Shown here: positions 1 to 11,400 of the stretch, piece after piece
Numbering within the stretch: the stretch's first letter is position 1
How the letters are laid out: each line of letters opens with the position of its first letter
From: Mycolicibacterium peregrinum
GTDB taxonomy: Bacteria > Actinomycetota > Actinomycetes > Mycobacteriales > Mycobacteriaceae
DNA: 64,000 nt
Direction of reading: 5' to 3'
Assembly: GCF_002102345.1 (NCBI RefSeq)
Contig: NZ_LQPP01000027.1
Location: 124,001-188,000, forward strand
Position numbers and translations under genes: made by a program
The notes under the pieces: model-generated
The model's database searches: none
The model's input: only the letters and a program-made list of their open reading frames with translations
What the model was told of the DNA's origin: nothing

Positions 1-854
1 ATCCAGAGCACCAGGCGCGACCTGCGGTGCGGATGGCGCCCGGTGAAGATGCCGATCATGATCCCGGCGGAGATGGCGGCCACCACGGAGACGGTCAGCA
101 GCGCCCCCGCCGCTGTCTCCGAAAGCCCCTGCGCCACGGTGAGATAGGGCACGCCCCACATCAACGCGAAGACCGTCACCGAGAACTGGGTGCCCATGTG
201 GGTGAAGAACCCGAGCCGGGTGCCGGGTCGGAGCCAGACGGTCTTGATGCGCGACAGGGTGGTGTGCATCGAGATCGGCTCGGGCGTCATCGCCGAACCG
301 TGCGGTGTGTTGCGGATCAGCGCCAGTGCCAACACGATCACCACCAGGCCGAATGCCGCGACCGACAGATAGGCGGGGGTCCAACCCCTACCAGTGAGGA
401 TCGCCAGGAACGGGACCGCGGAGAGCACCTGGCCCAGCTGGCCGCAGATACCGGTCAACTGGGCCACCAACGGGACACGAGCCGGCTCGAACCAATGAGG
501 CACCAGGCGGAGAACCGAGATGAAGGTCAGTGCGTCGCCGAGGCCGACGATGGCCCGTGCACCGATGGCGGCGGGTAGTGACTCGCTGAGCGCGAGCACG
601 AGCTGCCCGGCGGTCATCAGCGCGGCCCCGCAGACGATGAGAACCCGGGAACCGTAGCGGTCCAACAGTAGTCCGGCGGGAACCTGCGCCGCGGCGTAGA
701 CGATCACCTGCAACACCACGAATGTGGACAGGACACCGGGGCTTGCGGCAAATCTGTCGGCTGCCTGCAGGCCCGAGACGCCGAGGGTGGTGCGGTCGAG
801 GACGGCGATGATGTACGCGAGTAGCCCGGTGGCCCAAACGATCCAGGGACGCAC
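1..854 (-). CDS. MFS transporter (partial, C-terminal part outside window)
   Basis: Translating the minus strand from a GTG at 854 gives an uninterrupted hydrophobic protein of at least 284 residues that runs off the window edge. It shows repeated membrane segments and a typical MFS loop (VPAGLLLDRYGSR) after the second segment, then further helices containing GARAIVGLGDA. The GTG is preceded by GAAAGG at a good ribosome-binding distance. It is divergent from a MerR-family regulator at 1173, which may control it. The MFS fold is clear, but the substrate cannot be inferred. The last membrane helices are missing only because the window starts here. Confidence 0.85.
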   Translation of the reverse strand, partial: MRPWIVWATGLLAYIIAVLDRTTLGVSGLQAADRFAASPGVLSTFVVLQVIVYAAAQVPAGLLLDRYGSRVLIVCGAALMTAGQLVLALSESLPAAIGARAIVGLGDALTFISVLRLVPHWFEPARVPLVAQLTGICGQLGQVLSAVPFLAILTGRGWTPAYLSVAAFGLVVIVLALALIRNTPHGSAMTPEPISMHTTLSRIKTVWLRPGTRLGFFTHMGTQFSVTVFALMWGVPYLTVAQGLSETAAGALLTVSVVAAISAGIMIGIFTGRHPHRRSRLVLW

Positions 855-1172
855 GCGGGCACCTTTCGTCAAATGTGTTTCACGGGGCAGATGTACATGG
901 TCTCTCACTCGTGGTCGTCGGAGCGACAGGGCCCGTTTGTCGACGTTGTGAATTCGCCTCCAACCCGGTTTTTCATCGATTCACCGAGTTGGCTGAAAAT
1001 GCACTCTCATGTATCCCTTGAGGGAGGGTGTGGGGCATATCCGCAGCTGATCGCGCTGAAGATCCCGCCATCGGAGGATGGAATCCTGGAGCTGCGAATT
1101 CGCTCGCACCAATAACCGGGGAGTAGGGTGTCGGCATGAATCGCTGTTCAAACCGACGCGGAGGACGCCGGC
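855..1172. promoter_or_regulatory. Divergent promoter region between MFS transporter and MerR regulator
   Basis: This 318-bp stretch has no convincing gene. It must contain the promoters for both divergent genes. A short palindrome (TCCCT-TG-AGGGA, 1014-1025) is a weak candidate for a MerR-type operator. Regulation of the transporter by the MerR protein is an inference from layout only. Confidence 0.4.
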
Positions 1173-1787
1173 TTGGCTGAGTACCGTCTTGAAGACCTGG
1201 CGCGCATTTCCGGCGTCAGCGCTCGCAATATCCGCGCTTATCGTGAACGCGGGTTACTCGATTCGCCGCGGCGCGTCGGGCGCTCGGCGTATTACGGTGA
1301 CCGGCACCTCGATCAGTTGACAGCGATCAGCCAGCTACTGGCCAAGGGTTTCAACTCGGCGCACATCGCCGAATTCTTCGTCGCGTTGCGCGGCGGCAAG
1401 GATCTGGCCGACGCCTTGGGAATTCGGGCCTCGGACTGGTGCCGGCCGGCGACGCTGGTTTTGAACGTGGACCCGGCCGGCGATGACGTCCACACGCTTG
1501 TGGAGTTCGGATTGGTGCACGTCGTGGACGGTTCTGTCGAGGTGGCCGATTCCGCCTTGGTCGCACTCATCAACGGCACGGAAGACCATCGGCGCCTTGT
1601 CCGCAGCATGGCCCACCTCGCCCGGGCGACAGGACCGACGATCGATCACCTGGCCGAGTTGGTTGCCGCCGCTGTCGCTCAATGTCAGGAGGGACCTTTG
1701 GACGCCGGTCTGCCCGAGCTGGCCCGCGCGGTGGTCTCGGCCGGGGTGGGCCGGGCCCTGGGTGCGGCCGCGGCCACCGCTGATTGA
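1173..1787 (+). CDS. MerR-family transcriptional regulator
   Basis: A 204-residue protein opening with a MerR winged-helix domain: the first residues (EYRLEDLARISGVSARNIR) form the helix-turn-helix, followed by AYRERGLLDSPRR and the wing segment RSAYYGDRHLDQL. The rest is helical and could be an effector or dimerisation part; no cysteine ligand pattern of the metal-sensing MerR members is visible. The start is a TTG at 1173 preceded by GGAGG at 1160-1164. It is divergent from an MFS transporter, an arrangement common for drug- or metabolite-responsive regulators. The effector is unknown. Confidence 0.85.
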   Translation: MAEYRLEDLARISGVSARNIRAYRERGLLDSPRRVGRSAYYGDRHLDQLTAISQLLAKGFNSAHIAEFFVALRGGKDLADALGIRASDWCRPATLVLNVDPAGDDVHTLVEFGLVHVVDGSVEVADSALVALINGTEDHRRLVRSMAHLARATGPTIDHLAELVAAAVAQCQEGPLDAGLPELARAVVSAGVGRALGAAAATAD

Positions 1788-2451
1788 TCGTCCATCCACT
1801 CCCAGTCAGCAGTGGGTCGCGCAGGGGGATCAGGTCGAGGTCGGCCACCGCAATATCGGAGGCGTCGGAGTGGACATCAACCACGTCCCGAAGCCGAGAT
1901 TCGGTCAGCAGGACTGAATAGTTACCGGCGAGTAAGATATTCCAGCAAACTTTCGGCTCGGATGCGTGTGATTCGCTAGACAGAATCAGCCCGATTGTCT
2001 GCTGGTTCGCGGCCGGTTCGCGGGCCCGGATGTGGCGGAAAATTTAGATAACGATTCGATAACAATACTGCCTTGATCTGCGCAGTTATCCCTACTCGAC
2101 CGTAACCACCTGCCAACAGGACGTTTGTCCCGAATGTCTTTGGGCGCCACTCGACGCCGCGTTACGTTACCGGCGGTTACCCATGCGTAGAACTCGCCAG
2201 TAACCAATCTGAGCGGAAAAAGCCCGCCACCTCTTATGACACTCTTAGTACGGCGGGAATGTGCGTGACACCGTCCGGAGGGCTCCGGCGGCACCGCGTT
2301 CCCCGCCTGATTCGACGCTGAATCGCCGTTGGCCTGTCGCCGGGCAGCCACACCGCCCCAGACATGCAGACAGATACCCAAGACCGCACGCGACAGCCAC
2401 ACGCGACACCATTCACCGCAGAACCACAGCAGCACCGAGGAGATAGCGCCA
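1788..2451. promoter_or_regulatory. fas upstream region with repeated TTAC/GATAAC motifs
   Basis: This 664-bp gap before fas has no credible gene; the minus-strand ORF across it shows no family features. It contains a direct repeat GATAAC-n5-GATAAC (2047-2063), GTTATC (2085-2090) and GTAACC (2102-2107), tandem GTTAC copies (2161-2170), and an inverted pair GGTTAC (2175-2180) / GTAACC (2200-2205). Mycobacterial fas is known to be activated by the TetR-family regulator FasR at inverted repeats in its promoter. These motifs are candidates for that site, but I cannot match them to the published operator. Confidence 0.4.
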
Positions 2452-5400
2452 GTGACGATCTATGAACACGACCGGGTGTCCGCCGGTCGCAACGACGACT
2501 CAGGATCCGACGGTCGGCAGGCTGACTCCACCCACGCTCTCGTGGACCGGCTGAGCGCCGGTGAGCCCTACGCCGTCGCCTTTGGCGGCCAGGGCAGCGC
2601 CTGGCTGGAGACTCTTGAGGAGTTGGTGTCCTCGGCCGGTATCGAGGCCGAACTGGCGACCCTGGCCGGCGAGGCCGAGCTGCTGCTCGAGCCGGTGGCC
2701 GCCGAGCTCGTCGTGGTCCGGCCCATCGGGTTCGAGCCCCTGCAGTGGGTCCGCGCGCTGGCCGCCGAGGAACCGGTGCCCTCCGACAAGCAGCTGACCT
2801 CTGCCGCCGTGTCGGTGCCCGGCGTCCTACTCACCCAGATTGCCGCCGTGCGGGCACTGGCCCGACAGGGCATGGACCTGGCCGCCACCCCGCCGGTGGC
2901 CGTCGCCGGGCATTCCCAGGGCGTGCTGGCCGTCGAGGCCCTGGCCGCCAAGGGCGCCAAGGACGTGCAGCTGCTGGCGCTGGCGCAGCTGATCGGCGCA
3001 GCAGGCACCCTGGTCGCCCGTCGTCGCGGGATCACCGTGCTGGGTGACCGCCCGCCGATGGTGTCGGTGACCAATGCCGAGCCCGAGCGGATCTACGAGC
3101 TGCTCGAAGAGTTCAGCCAGGACGTGCGCACCGTGCTGCCCCCGGTGCTGTCCATCCGCAACGGCCGGCGTTCCGTTGTGATCACCGGCACACCCGAGCA
3201 GCTGTCGCGGTTCGAGCTGTACTGCAACCAGATCGCTGAGAAGGAAGAGGCCGAGCGCAAGAGCAAAGTCCGCGGCGGCGCGGTGTTCGCCCCGGTCTTC
3301 GATCCGGTGCAGGTCGAGGTCGGTTTCCACACTCCGCGTCTGGCCGACGGCATCGAGATCGTCGCCCGCTGGGCCGAGGCCGTCGGCATCGACGTCGAAC
3401 TCGCCCGCGCGATGACCGAGTCCATCCTGGTCAGCCAGGTGGACTGGGTCGATGAGATCACCGAGATCAGCGACGCTGGAGCTCGATGGATTCTTGACCT
3501 CGGCCCCGGCGACATCCTGACCCGCCTGACCGCCCCGGTGGTCCGCGGACTCGGCATCGGGATCGTGCCCGCCGCAACCCGCGGTGGCCAGCGCAACCTG
3601 TTCACCATCGGCGCGGTGCCAGAGGTGGCCCGCCCGTGGTCCAGCTACGCCCCGACCGTGGTCAGCCTGCCCGACGGTTCGGTCAAGCTCTCGACCAAGT
3701 TCACCCGCCTCACCGGACGTTCGCCGATCCTGCTGGCCGGTATGACCCCCACCACAGTGGACGCCAAGATCGTCGCGGCCGCAGCAAACGCCGGCCATTG
3801 GGCCGAACTCGCCGGTGGCGGACAGGTCACCGAGCCGATCTTCAACGATCGCATCGCCGAGCTGGGTGAGCTGTTGGAGCCCGGCCGGGCCATCCAGTTC
3901 AACACCTTGTTCCTCGATCCGTACCTGTGGAAGCTGCAGGTCGGTGGCAAGCGCCTGGTGCAGCGCGCCCGCCAGTCCGGTGCGCCGATCGACGGCGTCA
4001 TCGTCAGTGCCGGCATCCCGGACCTCGAAGAGGCCGTCGAGCTGATCGGCGAACTCAACGACCTCGGCATCAGCCACGTGGTGTTCAAGCCGGGCACCGT
4101 CGAGCAGATCCGCTCGGTCATCCGGATCGCGGCCGAGGTGCCCACCAAGCCGGTGATCGTCCACATCGAGGGCGGTCGCGCGGGTGGCCACCACTCCTGG
4201 GAGGACCTCGACGACCTGCTGCTGGCGACCTACTCCGAGCTGCGCAGCCGGTCCAACATCACCATCTGCGTCGGCGGCGGCATCGGCACCCCAGAGCGCT
4301 CCGCCGAGTACCTGTCCGGCCGCTGGTCGGCCGCCCACGGCTACCCGCTGATGCCGATCGACGGCATCCTGGTCGGCACCGCCGCCATGGCCACCCTTGA
4401 GGCGACGACGAGCCCGCAGGTCAAGCAGCTGCTGGTGGACACCAAGGGCACCGACGCATGGGTCGGTGCGGGCAAGGCCTCGGGTGGCATGGCCTCGGGC
4501 CGCAGCCAGCTCGGCGCCGACATCCACGAGATCGACAACACCGCGTCGCGTTGCGGCCGGCTGCTCGACGAGGTGGCCGGTGACGGCGATGCGGTGGCCG
4601 CCCGCCGCGACGAGATCATCGCCGCGATGGCCAACACCGCCAAGCCGTACTTCGGTGACGTCGCCGAAATGACCTACCTGCAGTGGCTGCGCCGCTACAT
4701 CGAACTGGCGATCGGCGAGGGCAACAGCACCGCCGACACCAAGCGCGACCACTCGCCCTGGCTGGACATCACGTGGCGTGACCGTTTCGAGCAGATGCTC
4801 AAGCGCGCCGAAGCGCGTTTGAGCGCACAGGATTTCGGCCCCATCGAGACGCTGTTCGATGCCGCCGGCGACGGCGAGGCACTGCTGGAGGACCCGAAGG
4901 CCGCGTTGGCCGCGCTGGTCTCGGCCTACCCGGATGCCGCATCGGTGCAGCTGCACCCGGCGGACGTGCCGTTCTTCGTCGAGCTGTGCAAGACGCTGGG
5001 CAAGCCGGTCAACTTCGTCCCGGTGATCGACAAGGACGTGCGTCGCTGGTGGCGCAGTGACTCGCTGTGGCAGGCCCACGACGCGCGCTACGCGGCCGAT
5101 CAGGTCTGCGTCATCCCCGGTACCGAAGCGGTGGCCGGTATCACCCGGGTCGACGAGCCCGTCGGTGAACTGCTGGACCGCTTCGAGCAGACCGCTGTCG
5201 ACGAGGCGCTGGCCGCCGGTGCACAGCCGCAGGCCGTGCTCTCGCGCCGTCAGGGCCGCGACGACGTGACCGGCCCGTTGGCCGTGCTGCTCGACGCCCC
5301 CGACGTGCTGTGGGCCGGGCGCACCTCGGTCAACCCGGTGCACCGGATCGCCCCCGCCTCTGCGTGGCAGGTGAACGAGAACCGTTCCGCTACAAACCCG

Positions 5401-8400
5401 TCCACGGGCGCGCGGCTTGAGGTCGCCGACGATCGGCACGTGGTGCTGTCGGTGCCGCTGTCGGGAACCTGGATCGACATCCGGTTCACCCTGACCGAGG
5501 CCATCCGTAGCGGTGGCGCACCGGTCGTCGAGGTCGCCGATGCGGCGACCGCGATGCGGTCGGTGCTCGCCATTGCCGCCGGCGTCGACGGTCCGGATGC
5601 CCTGCCGTCCGTGGTCGACGGGGCCGCAACGGTCACCGTCGCCTGGAATCCCGAGCAGGTCGCCGACCACACCGGCGTCACCGCCACCTTCGGCGCCCCG
5701 CTGGCACCGACGCTCACCGTCGTCCCCGACGCGCTGGTCGGCCGCTGCTGGCCCGCGGTCTTCGCCGCGATCGGTTCCGCCGCCACCGACTCCGGGTTCC
5801 CGGTCGTCGAGGGTCTGCTGAGCCTCGTGCACCTGGACCACGCCGCGCACCTGTTGTCGGCGCTGCCGACCGAGCCTGCCGAATTGACCGTCACCGCAAC
5901 GGCTTCGGCTGCCCACGACACCGAAGTTGGCCGCGTTGTGCCGGTTTCGGTGACCGTGACCAGTGCAGATGGCACCGAGCTGGCCACACTCGAGGAGCGG
6001 TTCGCGATCCGCGGCCGCACCGGCGAGGCCGAGCTGACCGATCCGGTTCGAGCCGGCGGCGCCATCTCGGACAACGCCACCGACACCCCGCGCCGTCGCC
6101 GTCGCGACGTCACCGTCGGGGCCCCCGTGGACATGCGACCGTTCGCCGTGGTGTCCGGTGACCACAACCCGATCCATACCGACCGGGCCGCTGCGCTGCT
6201 GGCCGGTCTGGAATCGCCCATCGTGCACGGCATGTGGCTGTCGGCCGCCGCGCAGCACGTCGTCACCGCCACCGACGGCAAGCCGATTCCGCCGGCCAAC
6301 CTGGTCGGCTGGACCGCCCGCTTCCTGGGCATGGTCAAGCCGGGCGACGAGGTCGACTTCCGCGTCGACCGGGTCGGAATCGACGTCGGCGCAGAGGTTG
6401 TCGAGGTTCAGGCCCGCATCGGCTCCGAGCTGGTGATGGCCGCGACCGCACGCCTGGCCGCACCCAAGACCGTCTACGCGTTCCCCGGCCAGGGCATCCA
6501 GTCCAAGGGCATGGGCATGGAGGTCCGCGCCCGGTCCAAGGCCGCCCGCAAGGTGTGGGACAAGGCCGACAAGTTCACCCGAGAGACTCTCGGCTTCTCG
6601 GTGCTGCACGTGGTCCGCGACAACCCGACGTCGCTGATCGCCTCCGGTGTGCACTACGAGCACCCCGAGGGCGTGCTGTACCTGACGCAGTTCACCCAGG
6701 TCGCCATGGCCACGACGGCCGCGGCCCAGGTTGCCGAGATGCGCGAGCAGGGTGCGTTCGTCGAAGGGGCGATCGCCTGCGGTCACTCCGTCGGTGAATA
6801 CACCGCGCTGGCTTGCGTTTCCGGGGTGATCGAGCTCGAAGGTCTGCTGGAGGCGGTCTTCCACCGCGGCTCCAAGATGCACGACATCGTGCCGCGTGAC
6901 GAGCGGGGCCGGTCCAACTACCGGTTGGCCGCGATCCGGCCGTCGCAGATCGACCTCGCCGATGAGGACGTCGAGACCTTCGTCGCCGAGATCGCCGAGC
7001 GCACAGGTGAATTCCTGCAGATCGTGAACTTCAACCTGCGTGGTTCGCAGTACGCGATCGCCGGAACCGTGCGCGGTCTGGAGGCGCTGGAGGAAGAGGT
7101 CGAGCGTCGTCGCGAGATCAGCGGCGGCAAGCGGTCGTTCATCCTGGTGCCCGGCATCGACGTGCCGTTCCACTCCAGCGTGCTGCGGGTGGGAGTGGAC
7201 GACTTCCGGCGCAGCCTGGAACGCGTCCTGCCGCGCGACCGCGACCCGGAGTTGGTCGTCGGCCGCTACATCCCGAACCTGGTGCCCCGGCCGTTCACGC
7301 TGGACCGCGACTTCATCCAGGAAATCCGGGATCTGGTGCCGGCCGAGCCGCTCGACGAGATCCTCGCCGACTACGACACCTGGCGTAACGAGCGTCCGAT
7401 CGAGTTGTGCCGCAAGATCGTCATCGAGCTCCTGGCCTGGCAGTTCGCCAGCCCGGTGCGCTGGATCGAGACGCAGGACCTGCTGTTCATCGAGGAGGCC
7501 GCAGGCGGGCTCGGGGTGGAGCGCTTCGTCGAGATCGGTGTGAAGAACGCGCCGACCGTCGCCGGCCTGGCCACCAACACGCTCAAGCTGCCCGAATACG
7601 CCCACAGCACCGTCGAGGTGCTCAACGCCGAGCGCGATGCCGCGGTGCTGTTCGCCAGCGACACCGATCCGGAGCCGGAGCCGGAGGCTGAGGAAAGCTC
7701 AGCGCCGGCAGCGGAAGCCGCCGCACCTGCGGCCGAGGCCGCCCCGGCACCCGCAGCCGCCCCGGCGGCTCCGTCCGGTGGCCCACGGCCCGACGACATC
7801 ACGTTCGACGCGGCCGACGCCACGGTGGGCCTCATCGCGCTGAGTGCCAAGATGCGTATCGACCAGATCGAGGCGCTGGACTCCATCGAGTCCATCACCG
7901 ACGGTGCGTCCTCGCGTCGTAACCAGCTGCTGGTCGACCTGGGCTCCGAGCTGAACCTGGGAGCCATCGACGGTGCCGCCGAGGCGGATCTGGGCGCGCT
8001 CAAGGGACAGGTCAGCAAGCTGGCCCGGACCTACAAGCCGTTCGGTCCCGTGCTCTCGGACGCCATCAACGATCAGCTGCGCACGGTCTTCGGCCCGTCG
8101 GGTAAGCGCCCGGGGTACATCGCCGAGCGGGTCACCAAGACCTGGGAGCTCGGACCGGGCTGGGCCAAGCACGTCACCGTCGAGGTGGCCATGGGCACCC
8201 GTGAAGGCAGCAGCGTTCGCGGCGGCGATCTGGGTGGTCTGCACCCGGGCGCGCTGGCCAGTGCCGCCGACGTCGACAAGGTCGTGGACAGTGCAGTTGC
8301 CGCGGTCGCCGCTCGACACGGTATTCCGGTGAGCCTGCCCTCGGCCGGCGGTGCCGGTGGCGGCGGCGTGGTGGATTCGGCCGCGCTGAACGAGTTCGCC

Positions 8401-11400
8401 GAGAAGGTCACCGGTCCCGACGGCGTGCTGGCCTCGGCCGCACGCACGATCCTGGGTCAGCTCGGTCTGGATGCTCCCGTGGGCGCCCCCGAGGCTGCCA
8501 CCGATGCCGAGCTGATCGACCTGGTCACCACCGAACTCGGTTCGGACTGGCCGCGATTGGTGGCTCCGGCGTTCGATGCCAAGAAGGCCGTCGTGTTCGA
8601 CGACCGCTGGGCCAGCGCGCGTGAGGACCTGGTCAAGCTGTGGCTGGCCGACGAGGGCGAGATCGACGCCGACTGGCCGCATCTGTCGGAGCGGTTCGAG
8701 GGTGCCGGGCATGCCGTTGCCACGCAGGCGAATTGGTGGCAGGGCAAGGCCCTGGCCGCCGGGCGCACCATCCACGCGTCGTTGTTCGGTCGCATCGCGG
8801 CCGGTGCGGAGAACCCGGGCAAGGGTCGCTACACCAACGAGGTCGCCGTGGTGACCGGTGCGTCGAAGGGCTCCATCGCCTCTTCGGTCGTCGGGCAGCT
8901 GCTCGACGGCGGTGCCACCGTCATCGCCACCACCTCGCGTCTGGACGACGACCGGCTGGCGTTCTACAAGAAGCTCTACCGCGAGAACGCCCGCTTCGGC
9001 GCCACCCTGTGGGTGGTCCCGGCCAACATGGCGTCGTACTCCGACATCGACAAGCTGGCTGAGTGGGTCGGTAGCGAGCAGATTGAAAGCCTTGGGCCGC
9101 AATCGATCCACCTCAAGGATGCGCAGACCCCGACGCTGCTGTTCCCCTTCGCCGCGCCGCGCGTGGCCGGGGACCTCTCCGAAGCGGGTTCACGCTCCGA
9201 GATGGAGATGAAGGTTCTGCTGTGGGCCGTGCAGCGGCTCATCGGCGGGCTGTCGACGATCGGTGCCGAGCGTGACATCGCCTCGCGCCTGCACGTGGTG
9301 CTTCCGGGCTCGCCCAACCGCGGCATGTTCGGCGGCGACGGCGCGTACGGCGAATCCAAGTCGGCGCTCGACGCGCTGGTGAACCGCTGGAGCGCGGAAA
9401 GCTCGTGGGCCGAGCGGGTCAGCCTGGCGCACGCGCTGATCGGCTGGACCAAGGGCACCGGGCTGATGGGTCACAACGACGCCATCGTCAGCGCGGTCGA
9501 GGAGGCCGGCGTCACCACCTACAGCACCGCGGAGATGGCAGCCATGCTGCTGAACCTGTGCACGGTGGAGGCCAAGGTGGCCGCGGCCAATGCGCCGATC
9601 AAGGCCGACCTGACCGGCGGGCTGGGTGACATCAAGATCGACATGGCCGAGCTGGCTGCCAAGGCTCGCGAGGACATGTCCAGCGCCGCAGCCGAATCCG
9701 AGGAGGAGGACGGCGGTAGCAACACCGTTGCGGCGCTGCCGTCCCCGCCGCGCGGACACAACCCGGCGCCTGCGCCGGAATGGGCCGACCTCGACGTCGA
9801 CCCGGCCGACCTGGTGGTCATCGTCGGTGGTGCCGAGCTCGGGCCGTACGGCTCGTCGCGGACCCGCTTCGAGATGGAGGTCTCCGGCGAGTTGTCGGCG
9901 GCCGGCGTGCTGGAACTGGCCTGGACGACCGGTCTGGTCAAGTGGGAAGACGATCCCAAGGCCGGCTGGTACGACACCACGACCGGTGACCTGGTGCCCG
10001 AATCGGAGATCGTGGAGCGCTACCACGACGCCGTGGTGGAACGTTGCGGCATCCGCGAATTCGTGGACGACGGCGCGATCGACCCCGATCACGCCTCGCC
10101 GCTGCTGGTCAGCGTGTTCCTGGACAAGGACTTCAGCTTCGTCGTCTCCAGCGAGGCCGATGCTCGGGCGTTCGTGTCCTTCGACCCCGAACACACGGTG
10201 GCCCGGCCGGTTCCCGAATCCAGTGACTGGCAGGTGATCCGTAAGGCGGGCACCGAGATTCGAGTTCCGCGCAAGACCAAGCTGTCGCGCACGGTCGGTG
10301 CCCAGATCCCGACGGGCTTCGACCCGACGGTGTGGGGCATCACCCCGGACATGGCCAACTCGATCGACCGGGTTGCGCTGTGGAACATCGTCGCCACCGT
10401 CGACGCGTTCCTGTCCTCGGGCTTCACCCCGACCGAGCTGATGCGTTGGGTTCACCCGAGCCTGGTGGCCTCCACGCAGGGCACCGGCATGGGCGGCATG
10501 ACCTCCATGCAGACCATGTACCACGGCAACCTGCTGGGCCGGGCGAAGCCGAACGACATCCTGCAGGAGGTGCTGCCCAACGTCGTTGCGGCACACGTCA
10601 TGCAGAGCTATGTCGGCGGCTACGGCGCGATGGTCCACCCGGTCGGCGCCTGCGCCACCGCGGCCGTCTCGGTCGAGGAGGGTGTGGACAAGATCCGCCT
10701 CGGCAAGGCCGACCTGGTGATCGCCGGCGGCTTCGACGATCTGACCCTGGAAGCCATCATCGGCTTCGGTGACATGGCGGCCACCGCCGACACCGAGACG
10801 ATGCGGGCCAAGGGCATCAGCGACTCGAAGTTCTCCCGTGCCAACGACCGTCGTCGTCTCGGCTTCCTGGAAGCCCAGGGCGGTGGCACCATCTTGCTGG
10901 CCCGCGGTGATCTGGCCGCCAAGATGGGTCTGCCGGTGCTGGCCGTGGTCGGCTACGCGCAGAGCTTCGCCGACGGTGTGCACACCTCGATCCCGGCTCC
11001 GGGCCTGGGTGCCCTCGGCGCCGGGCGTGGCGGCAAGGACTCGCAGCTGGCCCGCTCGTTGGCCAAGCTGGGTGTCGGCGCCGACGACATCGCGGTGATC
11101 TCCAAGCACGACACCTCGACGCTGGCCAACGATCCCAACGAGACCGAGCTGCACGAGCGGCTCGCCGACTCGATGGGCCGTTCGCAGGGCGCGCCGCTGT
11201 TCATCGTCAGCCAGAAGACGCTGACCGGGCACGCCAAGGGCGGCGCGGCAGTGTTCCAGATGATGGGTCTGTGCCAGATCCTGCGCGACGGCGTCATCCC
11301 GCCAAACCGCAGCCTGGACTGCGTCGACGACGAGCTGGCCACCTCCGGCCACTTCGTCTGGGTGCGCGAGACCCTCGACCTGCGCGGGAAGTTCCCGCTC

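Noticed and set aside
388..837. Minus-strand frame with Arg-rich protein at the window start
   Set aside because: Another frame on the same strand encodes a clear MFS transporter over this region.
2827..7605. Very long minus-strand open frame (about 1592 codons) inside fas
   Set aside because: It is a shadow of the high-GC codon bias of fas. The composition is His/Gly/Arg/Asp-rich with no family features, and the plus strand encodes a complete FAS-I.
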